Assembly (NCBI GenBank): GCA_963756525.1
Contig: CAVWNR010000003.1
Coordinates: 310,001-374,000 of the forward strand
Length of the DNA: 64,000 bases
Direction: 5' to 3'
Source: CAVWNR01 sp963756525
GTDB taxonomy: Bacteria; Actinomycetota; Actinomycetes; Mycobacteriales; Jatrophihabitantaceae
A model generated the notes under the pieces. It had not been told where the DNA came from. It did no database searches and saw nothing but the letters and a program-made list of their open reading frames with translations. Both the position numbers and the translations under genes were made by a program. Position 1 is the stretch's first letter. Every line of letters starts with the position of its first letter. This document shows, one piece after another, positions 32,366-40,364 of this stretch.

Positions 32366-32968
32366 ATGATGCGACGGGCGGCGCTGATCGGCGCGGCCGC
32401 GGTCGCCGGCATCTCGGTGGCCGGGACCTCGGTCGCCGGGTGTGGCGCGCCGCCGGCGCTCAAGCACGCCTGTGCCGGCGGCTCGGCGGCCGCGCCGTGC
32501 GGCGGCATCCACCATCACGCCAACTCGACGACGGCACCGGCCGTCAACGGCCCCGACGCGGCGGTGAACCCGTCGGTTGTGCCGTCCGGCACGAACCCCA
32601 AGACCGGTCCGCCGATCCTCATCCCGGGACGCCTCGTCGGAGCTGCGCCGCCGGACGCGCCGCTCCGGCTCGCGCTGATCCTCGAGCCAGGCACGGCCGA
32701 GAGCGCCCGGCAGCAGGTGGCACGGGTGCTCGCGGCCGCCGGCTTCACCGTCACCGCGAGCCTGCCCGGCGAAGTGCACTTCACCGGCACTGCGGCGAAG
32801 GTGGCCGGCTTCTTCGACGTCCACCTCCAGGGCTACCGGCTGCCCGACGGAGCCCTGGAGGTGGTTGCCGCTACCACCCCGCGGCCGCCTGCATCGATCT
32901 CCGCGTCGGTCTCCTCGGTAACCGGATTCTTCCTGCCGGGCCAGCGCCAGTCCGGCGGCCGGGGCTGA
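32366..32968 (+). CDS. Lipoprotein resembling a stand-alone pro-kumamolisin (S53) activation domain
   Basis: 200 residues; ATG 32366 has GAGGG 5 nt upstream. The signal sequence ends in the lipobox SVAGCGAPP. After a His/Pro-rich linker, residues ~95-185 (LRLALILEPGTAES..., AAAGFTVTASLPGEVHFTGTAAKVAGFFDVHLQGYRLPDG) follow the pattern of the S53 peptidase activation prodomain: a ferredoxin-like fold with the G-F-x-V...F-x-G-T-x-A-x-V-x-x-F-x-V-x-L-x-x-Y motif. No protease domain follows; the gene ends at 32968, and the convergent neighbour is a large secreted protease with sedolisin-like residues. A role as chaperone or inhibitor of that protease is a hypothesis. Confidence 0.65.
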   Translation: MMRRAALIGAAAVAGISVAGTSVAGCGAPPALKHACAGGSAAAPCGGIHHHANSTTAPAVNGPDAAVNPSVVPSGTNPKTGPPILIPGRLVGAAPPDAPLRLALILEPGTAESARQQVARVLAAAGFTVTASLPGEVHFTGTAAKVAGFFDVHLQGYRLPDGALEVVAATTPRPPASISASVSSVTGFFLPGQRQSGGRG

Positions 32969-33015
32969 TTCCGGCCACCGGCTACCGGGGCGCTGGCCAG
33001 CTACCGGGGCGCTGA

Positions 33016-36000
33016 CTAGCCGATCGTGTACTTGTACGGGATGGCGGCCAATTCCTCACCGGCCGGGATCGCCTGGCCGAACGGGGAGAGCGACGAGGCG
33101 TCGTCGAGGTAGAGCGTGCCGCTCACCACGGTCCCCGGCTTGCCCGACGGCGTGATCGTCACGTAGATCGTCGTGGTCTGCCCCGGCCCGACGATGACCG
33201 GAGTGAACGTCCCACCCTGGCCGGCCTCGACCGCCCAGAAGTCGCCGGTCGTCGAGCCGGTCGCCCGGTCGAACGCCTTGGTCGTCGCGGCCATGGCCAG
33301 GTTCACCGTCGCGGGAGGCGCGGGCGCGGTGAACGGCCCGATCAGCGCCGGACTGATCATCCAGTCGCCCGGCGTGACCGGCGAGCCGGTCCAGGTGCCG
33401 TGCGCGGTGTTGCCGGTGTTGATGGCGCCGAGGTCCGGGTCGCCGTTGAGGTCACCGCCCAGGTTGCCGAGGTACGGCGCCCAGTCGAACGTCACCGGTG
33501 CGGTGGCCTCGGCGGCCGCGTTCAGCACGGTGGTCTCGGTCGGCACGATCCACTGCGGGGTGGCCACGCTGGCCGGTCCCCGCGGCAGGGTGAGGTTCGT
33601 CGCCGGGGTGTAGGACGGCAGCTCGATCGTCGCAGTCGAGTTCAGCCGCGGGTCGACGAAGTAGGTCTCCGGAGCCGGGCCGTTGTTGTGCACGGTCACC
33701 GTCGCCGTGACTGGCTTGCCGGCGGGCAGCTTGGTCGCCGCGCTGTCCGGCAGCCCGCTCACCCGTGGGGTCACCGCCGCCAGGCTGACCGTGCCGGCGA
33801 ACGTGGTGGTCAGCGCGGTGCCGGCGACCGGGTTGGAGAACTCCGCGACGAGCGTCCACCGGCCGGGCGCCGGATCCAGGGCGTGGGCGCGGGCGCCCCG
33901 CTCAGTCACCGTGATCGGGCCGTTCGGGCCGGTCCCAACGATGAGCTGGTTGCTCGCGTGCCCCACCGTCTCCCCGCTCGGGTCGACCAGGAACAGGTTG
34001 TAGTCGTCGACGGCCCCCGCCGTGATTGCGGTCTGGACATCCAGCGCCTGCTGGCCGGCCGGCACGTCGAACTGGTAGAACTTCGTGTCCGCCGGCGCGC
34101 CGCCACGCCCGTTGCCGCCGGTCACCGTGGTGCGGAAGCTTCCGGCGCCGCCAGCCAGCGGGACCAGGCTGCGCAGGCTGATCGGGATCGAGGTTTGCCG
34201 GCCGAACGGCGCGCTGAGCACCAGCGCCGCGCTGAGGTCACCCGGGGCCCACGGGGTGACGGTGTGCACCGTCACCGTCTGCACGGCGCCCGGTGCCAGC
34301 GTGATCGACGCGGGCGAGACCTGGCCGAACGGCTGGTAGTTCGCCACCGCGGCCTGGAACCGGACCGGACCCTCGTAGCCGCCGGATGCGGCGGGTACGT
34401 CGGTGATGATCGCCGTCCAGGTGCCGAACGCCGGATAGCGCACCTCGACCGCGCCGTGGTTACCGGTGCCCTGCGGCAGGCTGTACGCCTCCAGCTGACC
34501 CAGCGGGTCGAGCAGGGTGAGGTCGAGGCTGGAGTCGTTTGTCGGCGCGGCGATGTTGGCCGCCAGTCGGGAGGCGCCGACCGGCACCCGGAAGGTGAGC
34601 TTCTCGACGTTCAGCCCGTTGAAGTGCTCGCTGTTCGTGCCGAGGGTGACCGTGGTCGTGCGCACCGGCTGGTAGGCGCCGAGAGTGCGCCCGGAAAGCC
34701 GCACTGTCTGGGTGCTCTGCCCGGTGTTGGTTACCCGCACCCGGAAGTTCTCGGCCGTGCCCGGCGCGGCGGTGGCGGCCAGCTGGCTGGTGTCGGTGAG
34801 CAGGGTGCTGCCGGTCGGCTTGGGCGAGCCGTCCGGGGTGCGCACCGACATGGCGGCCTGCACGGCCTTGTAGGCGTCGAGCAGGCCGCTGCCCTGCTCG
34901 TAGCCGGGGTGGCCGAGGTCGTCGGCGGTCGAGAGGATGATCTGTTTGATCAGCGCTGGTGTCGGGCTGGCGCCGTGGTGGGTGTTGCGGTAGGCCTGGA
35001 TGACCAGGGCCGCGGTGGCGGAGGTGAGCGGCGCGGCCTCGCTGGTGCCGCCGCTGATGGCGGCGCCGTACGTGCCCTTTTTCGGGTTGTACAGCGTCCA
35101 GTTCAGGTCGCCGGGCGCGGTGATGTTGGGGCTCTTGACGCCTTCGGTGATCCCGCCGGAGCTGAGCGCGCTCATGTTGTTGTTCACCCAGCCGGTGGCG
35201 CCGACCTCGGTGTAGTTGGCGATGTCGGCCTGTGCATAGGCGCGGAACGTGGTGGAGGCGGCGGCGCTGATGACGTCCGGGTCGGTGGACGGGGAGCCGA
35301 CCGTGTTAGTCGGCCCGGCGTCGCCGGTGGAGACCACGACCGTCGTCCCGGCCTCGATCGCCTGCTGGTCGGCCTGGCGGATCAGGTCCACGGTGGTGTC
35401 CGGCAGCGGGTTGTAGCCGAAGGACTGGTTGAGCACGTCGACGTGGTCGACCGTGACCGCGTAGTCGATCGCCTCGAGCAGCGCGGACGTGGTGGCGGCC
35501 AAATTGCCCTCGGGGAACACCTTCAGGCCGACCAGGCTGGCGCCGGGCGCGGCGCCCTCGACCCGGAACTTGCAGCCGTTGATCGTGAAGATCTGGTTGC
35601 CCTGCGCGGCGACCGAGCTGGCGTCCAGAATGGCCTCGCCGCCGAAGCTGCCGTCGTTGACCGAGCCTTCGCCGGTGAAGTCCTTGTAGTCGACGAACAC
35701 GTGCGAGCCATCGCTCCGGATGAAGCCGGGTTCGTCGACGTTCGTCTGCTCGGCCATGTAGGCGACCGTGACGTCCTTTCCGGTGATGCCGAGGCCGGCG
35801 GCGGTCTGCTCGTTCGGGTTGGTCGATTTGGCGTGGATGACTGACAGCGCCTCGGGATCGAGTTCGACGCCGTCCGGGCCGGGTTGGCAGTTGGGCATGC
35901 CGGTCGGCGGCTGCTGCACCACCGGCTCACGGATCGGTACGGTCGCGTCGGGCACCACCGCGGCGACGTTCGGGTCGGCAGCGAGCCGGCTCGACTCGGC

Positions 36001-36342
36001 CGGCGACACGGTGGCCGCGACGCTGTTGAGCAGCGAGTAGGAGCGGACGTGCTTGGCGCCGGTGTGCTCGAGATCGTTGATCACCGGGCTCTGGTTGGCG
36101 GCCACCGCGCCGGCCCGGGCGTGCGTATTGGGGCGCGTCGCCGGGATGTTCTGGAACTGGTTCTTCATCACGACGATGACGTTCTTGCTCACGTCCTGCG
36201 CCAGGCCGGCCGCCGCCGGCGCGCTGAGCGCAGGCAGGCCGCCCGCGGGTGTCGGCGGCGGGGCGGCCTGCGCCACCCCGGTGCTGACACCGACGACGAG
36301 GAGTCCGGCGACCAGCAGAGCCGTCAAACGCCGTGCGCGCAT
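33016..36342 (-). CDS. Large secreted subtilase-fold protease with sedolisin-like catalytic residues
   Basis: 1108 residues from ATG 36342 (GAGGGG ribosome site). Layout: signal peptide (to ~27, AQA-A); an I9-type propeptide (~50-140, VIVVMKNQF...SVAATVSPAESSRLAADPNVAAVVPD); a subtilase-fold domain (~165-480); then ~600 residues of beta-rich domains. The S8 Asp (DTG) and His (GHGTH) motifs are absent. Instead GGEAILDAS supplies Glu236 and Asp240 with sedolisin spacing, VVVSTGDAGP supplies Asp341 at the oxyanion position, and SGGTSEAAP supplies Ser434. It is thus probably an active S53-like enzyme with an S8-like prodomain. Probably released or wall-associated; no sorting signal. Confidence 0.82.
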   Translation of the reverse strand: MRARRLTALLVAGLLVVGVSTGVAQAAPPPTPAGGLPALSAPAAAGLAQDVSKNVIVVMKNQFQNIPATRPNTHARAGAVAANQSPVINDLEHTGAKHVRSYSLLNSVAATVSPAESSRLAADPNVAAVVPDATVPIREPVVQQPPTGMPNCQPGPDGVELDPEALSVIHAKSTNPNEQTAAGLGITGKDVTVAYMAEQTNVDEPGFIRSDGSHVFVDYKDFTGEGSVNDGSFGGEAILDASSVAAQGNQIFTINGCKFRVEGAAPGASLVGLKVFPEGNLAATTSALLEAIDYAVTVDHVDVLNQSFGYNPLPDTTVDLIRQADQQAIEAGTTVVVSTGDAGPTNTVGSPSTDPDVISAAASTTFRAYAQADIANYTEVGATGWVNNNMSALSSGGITEGVKSPNITAPGDLNWTLYNPKKGTYGAAISGGTSEAAPLTSATAALVIQAYRNTHHGASPTPALIKQIILSTADDLGHPGYEQGSGLLDAYKAVQAAMSVRTPDGSPKPTGSTLLTDTSQLAATAAPGTAENFRVRVTNTGQSTQTVRLSGRTLGAYQPVRTTTVTLGTNSEHFNGLNVEKLTFRVPVGASRLAANIAAPTNDSSLDLTLLDPLGQLEAYSLPQGTGNHGAVEVRYPAFGTWTAIITDVPAASGGYEGPVRFQAAVANYQPFGQVSPASITLAPGAVQTVTVHTVTPWAPGDLSAALVLSAPFGRQTSIPISLRSLVPLAGGAGSFRTTVTGGNGRGGAPADTKFYQFDVPAGQQALDVQTAITAGAVDDYNLFLVDPSGETVGHASNQLIVGTGPNGPITVTERGARAHALDPAPGRWTLVAEFSNPVAGTALTTTFAGTVSLAAVTPRVSGLPDSAATKLPAGKPVTATVTVHNNGPAPETYFVDPRLNSTATIELPSYTPATNLTLPRGPASVATPQWIVPTETTVLNAAAEATAPVTFDWAPYLGNLGGDLNGDPDLGAINTGNTAHGTWTGSPVTPGDWMISPALIGPFTAPAPPATVNLAMAATTKAFDRATGSTTGDFWAVEAGQGGTFTPVIVGPGQTTTIYVTITPSGKPGTVVSGTLYLDDASSLSPFGQAIPAGEELAAIPYKYTIG

Positions 36343-36675
36343 GATCAACCACCCCTCAGACGTTCCGCCGATCGGGCACGAGCCAGGCGGGCACGAGCCA
36401 CCCACAGCTGGCACTGAGCGCATTGCGACGCAGCGCGGCCGACACCGGCCGCATCGCCTCGATTGCCAGCGGTCTCCCGTCCGTCCGGGCGGCCGCGCGT
36501 CCGGTAGGCCTGCAGTGGTGCAACCACCCCGCCTGAGCAGCCAGCCGCCGTCGGCCATGCTCGTGCGCCGGGCAAGGCTTGTCAAGGCTTGTCAACGCTT
36601 GTCAACGCTTGTCAGGCTTGTCGGGGCTTGTTAGGACTGGCGCTGGCACCGGTCGGGCACTGTCATAGTTGGCGC
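36343..36675. other. 333-nt divergent promoter region between the protease and NagZ-like genes
   Basis: No gene is supported. It holds a repeated GGGCACGAGCC (36374-36384 and 36389-36399, 15-bp period) near the protease start and six GCTTGTCA-like units with a ~10-bp period (36577-36633) nearer the NagZ-like gene. CATAGT (36664-36669) may be the -10 for a leaderless GTG at 36676. Confidence 0.5.
36577..36633 (+). repeat. Six GCTTGTCA-like repeats with ~10-bp period
   Basis: GCTTGTCA occurs exactly at 36577, 36587, 36597 and 36607, with variants GCTTGTCG at 36616 and GCTTGTTA at 36626. The period equals about one helical turn, so all copies face the same side of the DNA. They lie 43 nt upstream of the NagZ-like start. 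Confidence 0.85.
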
Positions 36676-37974
36676 GTGGGCAGGATGCGGACGCGCGGGA
36701 GCCGGCGTCGCGTCGCCGCCCTCGGTACCGCCGGACTCGTCTTGCTGGCCGCCTGCGACGCGCCGTCGACGACGGCCGCGCGGCCGACTCCGTCGACGTC
36801 CGCCCGCGCGGCATCGTCGACCTCTGTCCGCCCAAGCCGCGCACCGCGCAGTTCGATGACCCGGCCGCCCCGAAGCGGCCCGACGCGCCCGCCCGCACCG
36901 TCCTCGACCTCCCGGCCGGTTCCGACCCGTAGCACGCCGCGTGCTGACCCGACCTCGGCCCGGCTGGCCCGGATGAGCGAGGTCCAGCGGGTCGGGCAGC
37001 TGTTCATGGTGGCCGGCTCGACGTCCGGCGTGGACCGATCGGTGGCGAGCGCGGTCACCGGCTACCACGTCGGTTCGGTGATCTTGATGGGCGACGATCC
37101 GGTGAGCCTGAACGACGTGGCGAGCGTGTCGACCCGGCTGCAGCGGCTGGCCGGGCCGGTCGGGCTTCTGCTTGCCACCGACCAGGAGGGCGGTCAGGTG
37201 CAGCGGCTGCGCGGGCCGGGGTTCTCGCCGATGCCCAGCGCGCTGGAGCAGGGGCAGCTGGCACCGGCCGTCCTGCAGGCCGAGGCTCGGACGTGGGGTC
37301 AGCAGCTGCACGCAGCAGGCGTCAATCTCGACCTCGCCCCCGTCATGGACACCGTCCCGAGCCCGGGCTACGCGTCGGCCAACCCACCGATCGGCGCGCT
37401 GGACCGCGAGTTCGGTTACGACCCGGCGACCGTCGCGGCGCACGGCGTCGCCTTCGCCCGGGGGCTGGCCGAGGCGGGCGTCGGTGCGACGCTCAAGCAC
37501 TTCCCCGGGCTGGGCCGGGTCACCGGCAACACCGACACCACCAGCGGCGTCACCGACCCGGTGACCGGTCCGGGCGACTCGTACCTCGCGCCGTTCGCCG
37601 CGGCCGTCAAGGCCGGCGCCGGGTTCGTGATGATGTCGACCGCCGTCTACCCGCGGCTGGATGCCGCGCACCCGGCCGCGTTTTCGCCGGCAATCATCGG
37701 CGGGCTGCTACGCGGCAAGCTCGGCTTCGGCGGCGTCGTTGTCAGCGACGACCTGGGGGCGGCGCAGCAGGTGGCGTCCTACCCGGTCGCCGAGCGGGCC
37801 GTGGACTTCGTGGCCGCCGGCGGCGACATCGTGCTCACCGTGGACGCGGGACAGATCCCCGCGATGGCCGGCGCGGTGCTGGCGCGGGCCCAGGCCGACC
37901 CGGCGTTCCGCGCGCTGGTCGACGCGGCGGCACTGCGCGTGCTGCGAGCCAAGCAGGCACTCGGCCTGGCGTGA
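36676..37974 (+). CDS. Glycoside hydrolase family 3 lipoprotein (NagZ/beta-N-acetylhexosaminidase-like)
   Basis: 432 residues from GTG 36676 (ATG 36685 is an alternative). The lipobox LLAACDAPS marks a lipoprotein; a long Ser/Thr/Pro/Arg linker (to ~105) precedes a GH3 N-type barrel: DQEGGQVQRL, KHFPGLGRVTGNTDTTSG and VVVSDDLGA with nucleophile Asp358. It has only the single barrel, like NagZ, so it may trim GlcNAc from muropeptides outside the membrane. The usual NagZ KHFPGHG...DSH acid-base segment reads KHFPGLG...DTT, i.e. the His is missing, which could alter activity. LpqI of mycobacteria is the likely relative. Confidence 0.85.
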   Translation: MGRMRTRGSRRRVAALGTAGLVLLAACDAPSTTAARPTPSTSARAASSTSVRPSRAPRSSMTRPPRSGPTRPPAPSSTSRPVPTRSTPRADPTSARLARMSEVQRVGQLFMVAGSTSGVDRSVASAVTGYHVGSVILMGDDPVSLNDVASVSTRLQRLAGPVGLLLATDQEGGQVQRLRGPGFSPMPSALEQGQLAPAVLQAEARTWGQQLHAAGVNLDLAPVMDTVPSPGYASANPPIGALDREFGYDPATVAAHGVAFARGLAEAGVGATLKHFPGLGRVTGNTDTTSGVTDPVTGPGDSYLAPFAAAVKAGAGFVMMSTAVYPRLDAAHPAAFSPAIIGGLLRGKLGFGGVVVSDDLGAAQQVASYPVAERAVDFVAAGGDIVLTVDAGQIPAMAGAVLARAQADPAFRALVDAAALRVLRAKQALGLA

Positions 37975-37999
37975 CGGGCCGTCCGTCCAACGCCAGCGG

Positions 38000-38410
38000 T
38001 CACACCTCCATGCCCGTCATCCGGGCCAGCGCCGCGGCGGCTGCCTCGTTGCGCCTGGCCAGGTCGGCGAGCGCGACGGCGAGCCGGCGCGACCACTCGG
38101 TGAGCTCGACCGGTTCGGTGCGCAGCACGATGCCGCCCACCTCGTGGCCGATCGTCGCGGTGGCCGGCGCCCTCTCGTCCGGCCGGCGCAGCGTGAACCG
38201 CTGTTCGCCCAGCCGCACCGACACCTCGACCACGGGAGCCTCCCCGCCCCGCAGCCGGCCCAGCATCGACTTGCGCCGCTGCACCTCGACGTAGCCGGGT
38301 GGCAGCGCGTCGCTGAGTGAGTTCAGCAGGAATCCCGCGTAGACGTTGAGGTCCAGGCTCTGCCGGCTCACCACGGCGGCGAGCAGGTTCACGTTCTCCG
38401 GCTCGCTCAT
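38000..38410 (-). CDS. Conserved hypothetical protein coupled to adenosine deaminase
   Basis: 136 residues from ATG 38410, which overlaps the add stop (ATGA). Soluble, alpha/beta by appearance: NLLAAVVSRQSLDLNVYAGFLLNSLSDALPPGYVEVQRRKS, a central strand pair (VVEVSVRLGEQRFTLRRPD) and a C-terminal helix (WSRRLAVALADLARRNEAAAAALARM). No family recognised with confidence. Translational coupling suggests a link to Add or simply operon structure. Confidence 0.72.
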   Translation of the reverse strand: MSEPENVNLLAAVVSRQSLDLNVYAGFLLNSLSDALPPGYVEVQRRKSMLGRLRGGEAPVVEVSVRLGEQRFTLRRPDERAPATATIGHEVGGIVLRTEPVELTEWSRRLAVALADLARRNEAAAAALARMTGMEV

Positions 38411-39504
38411 GTCATCAACGCCGCGTACCCGGGCTTGATCACCTTGTTGATGAGCGCCAACCGCTCGTCGAACGGGATGAACGCGCTCTTCATCGCGTTG
38501 ATCGTGAACCATTGCAGGTCGGCCCAGCCGTAACCGAACGCGTCGACGAGCAGCGACATCTCGCGGGTCATCGACGTGTTGCTCATCAGCCGGTTGTCGG
38601 TGTTGACCGTCACCCGGAAGTAGAGCCGCCGCAACAACCCGATCGGATGCGCCGCGATCGACGGCGCCGCCCCGGTCTGCACGTTCGACGACGGGCACAT
38701 CTCGAGCGGGATCCGCTTGTCGCGGACGTACTGCGCGAGCCGGCCGAGCGTGTAGTCGTGCGCCGGGTCATCCGACACGTCGACGATGTCGTCGGTGATC
38801 CGCACGCCGTGGCCGAGCCGGTCCGCGCCGCACCACTGGATCGCCTCCCAGATCGACGGCAGCCCGAACGCCTCGCCGGCGTGGATGGTGAAGTGGAAGT
38901 TCTCCCGACGCAGGTACTCGAACGCGTCCAGGTGCCGGGTGGGCGGGAAGCCCGCCTCGGCGCCGGCGATGTCGAAGCCGACCACGCCCCGGTCGCGGTA
39001 GATCACCGCCAGCTCGGCGATCTCCCGAGACCGGGCGGCGTGACGCATCGCGGTGAGCAGCGCGCCGACCCGGATCCGCCTGCCGCGCCGGGCCGCCGCG
39101 GCCTCCCCTTCCCGGAAGCCGGCGAGCGTCGCGTCGACCACCTGCTCGAGGGTGAGCCCGCGCTCGACGTGCTGTTCCGGCGCCCAGCGCACCTCGGCGT
39201 ACACGACGCCGTCGTCGGCGAGGTCCTCCGCGGCTTCGCGGGCGACCCGGGCGATCCCCTCCGGCGTCTGCATGACCGCGACCGTGTGCCGGAAGGTCTC
39301 CAGGTAACGCTCCAGCGAGCCGGAGCCCGCCGCCTCGCGGAACCACTGGGCGAGCTTGTCCGGGTCGCTGGCCGGCAGCGCGTCGTAGCCGATCGGGCCG
39401 GCCAGCTCGACGACCGTCTCCGGCCGCAGCCCACCGTCGAGATGATCGTGCAGCACCACCTTGGGGGCCGACCGGATCGTGTCGGGATTGAGCGGGCTGG
39501 CCAT
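38407..39504 (-). CDS. add: Adenosine deaminase
   Basis: 365 residues from ATG 39504. It deaminates (deoxy)adenosine to (deoxy)inosine, which purine nucleoside phosphorylase (20580) can then cleave. Zinc ligands and catalytic residues are visible: LHDHLDGGLRPETV, IHAGEAFGLPS (catalytic Glu region), DRLGHGVRI and VNTDNRLMSNTSMTREM. NTDN replaces the commoner NTDD, which I believe is usual in actinobacterial Add. The gene is 35 nt from the ABC permease stop but has its own TACGGT -10-like hexamer 6 nt upstream, so it may be leaderless. Confidence 0.95.
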   Translation of the reverse strand: MASPLNPDTIRSAPKVVLHDHLDGGLRPETVVELAGPIGYDALPASDPDKLAQWFREAAGSGSLERYLETFRHTVAVMQTPEGIARVAREAAEDLADDGVVYAEVRWAPEQHVERGLTLEQVVDATLAGFREGEAAAARRGRRIRVGALLTAMRHAARSREIAELAVIYRDRGVVGFDIAGAEAGFPPTRHLDAFEYLRRENFHFTIHAGEAFGLPSIWEAIQWCGADRLGHGVRITDDIVDVSDDPAHDYTLGRLAQYVRDKRIPLEMCPSSNVQTGAAPSIAAHPIGLLRRLYFRVTVNTDNRLMSNTSMTREMSLLVDAFGYGWADLQWFTINAMKSAFIPFDERLALINKVIKPGYAALMT

Positions 39505-39510
39505 GCTTGC

Positions 39511-39516
39511 ACCGTA
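39511..39516 (-). promoter_or_regulatory. -10-like TACGGT, leaderless start of add
   Basis: On the minus strand TACGGT is followed by 6 nt and the add ATG; no Shine-Dalgarno sequence. Confidence 0.45.
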
Positions 39517-39539
39517 TCCCCTGGCCCCGGCCACCGTCC

Positions 39540-40364
39540 TCAGCGAGCGAGCCGGCCGAGCAGCGCCGATGCGGCGGCGATGCCTGCCACGGCGGCGCCG
39601 GTGAGCACGGCGAAATCCAGCCACAGGTTCGTCGGCTGCCCGATGAGCAGCCCGCGCAGCGCGGAGACCTCGTAGCTCAGCGGGTTCCCGCGGCTGATCA
39701 CGCGCAGCCACCCGGGCATGAGCGCCAGCGGGTAGAGCGCGCTGGAGGCGAAGAAGAGCGGCATCGTAATCGCCTGCCCGATGCCCATCAGCCGGTCGCG
39801 CTTGAGCACGATCCCGGCGATCGTCACCGAAAGGCAGGAGAAGAACGCCGCCCCGAGCACCACGACGACGATCACACCCAGCAGCCGCAGCGGGTTCCAC
39901 GTCATCCCGACACCGAGCAACGCGGCGACGATGACCACGACGACCGCCTGCGACACCGCGCGAATGCCGGCGGCAAACGCCTTGCCCGAGACGAGCGCCG
40001 CACGCGGCGTCGGCGTCACGAGCAGCTTTGTCAGCACGCCGGCGTCACGCTCCCAGATGATCTGGATGCCGTAGAAGATCGCGATGAACAGCGCTGATTG
40101 GGCGATGATTCCGGGTGCGAGGTAGTCGAGGTAGCGGACGTGGCCGGTGGGGATCGCCCTGATCCGGCTGAACGTCTCGCCGAAGACGACCAGCCACAGG
40201 ATCGGCTGGATCGCCCTGGTGAGCAGTTCGCTGCGGTCGTGGCGCAGCCGCTGCAGCTCGACCAGGCAGAACGTCGCGATCCGCGAGCCGAGCCTGGTCA
40301 GTGGCGACGGGACGTGCTGGCGGTCAGCCCATACGGCGGGCGGTGCGGCGGGTGCTGCGGACAC
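39540..40364 (-). CDS. ABC-2 type exporter permease
   Basis: 274 residues from GTG 40364 (AGGAGG upstream, inside the ATPase gene; 41-nt overlap). Six transmembrane helices in the ABC-2 (DrrB-like) arrangement, with LLVTPTPRAALVSGKAFAAGIRAVSQ after the second helix and the conserved GNPLSYEVSALRGLL before the last. It forms the membrane channel for the ATPase encoded upstream. With a MarR regulator as the first gene, the likely role is export of a drug, lipid or metabolite. Confidence 0.9.
   Translation of the reverse strand: MSAAPAAPPAVWADRQHVPSPLTRLGSRIATFCLVELQRLRHDRSELLTRAIQPILWLVVFGETFSRIRAIPTGHVRYLDYLAPGIIAQSALFIAIFYGIQIIWERDAGVLTKLLVTPTPRAALVSGKAFAAGIRAVSQAVVVVIVAALLGVGMTWNPLRLLGVIVVVVLGAAFFSCLSVTIAGIVLKRDRLMGIGQAITMPLFFASSALYPLALMPGWLRVISRGNPLSYEVSALRGLLIGQPTNLWLDFAVLTGAAVAGIAAASALLGRLAR

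Noticed and set aside
33400..35844. Plus-strand open frame of about 814 codons opposite the large protease gene
   Set aside because: It is antisense to a gene with clear signal peptide, domains and motifs; its translation is Arg/Gly-rich with no recognisable domain, as expected from high-GC frame bias.
36577..36633. Possible short CRISPR array
   Set aside because: The 10-bp repeats have only 1-2 nt between cores and no unique spacers or cas genes.
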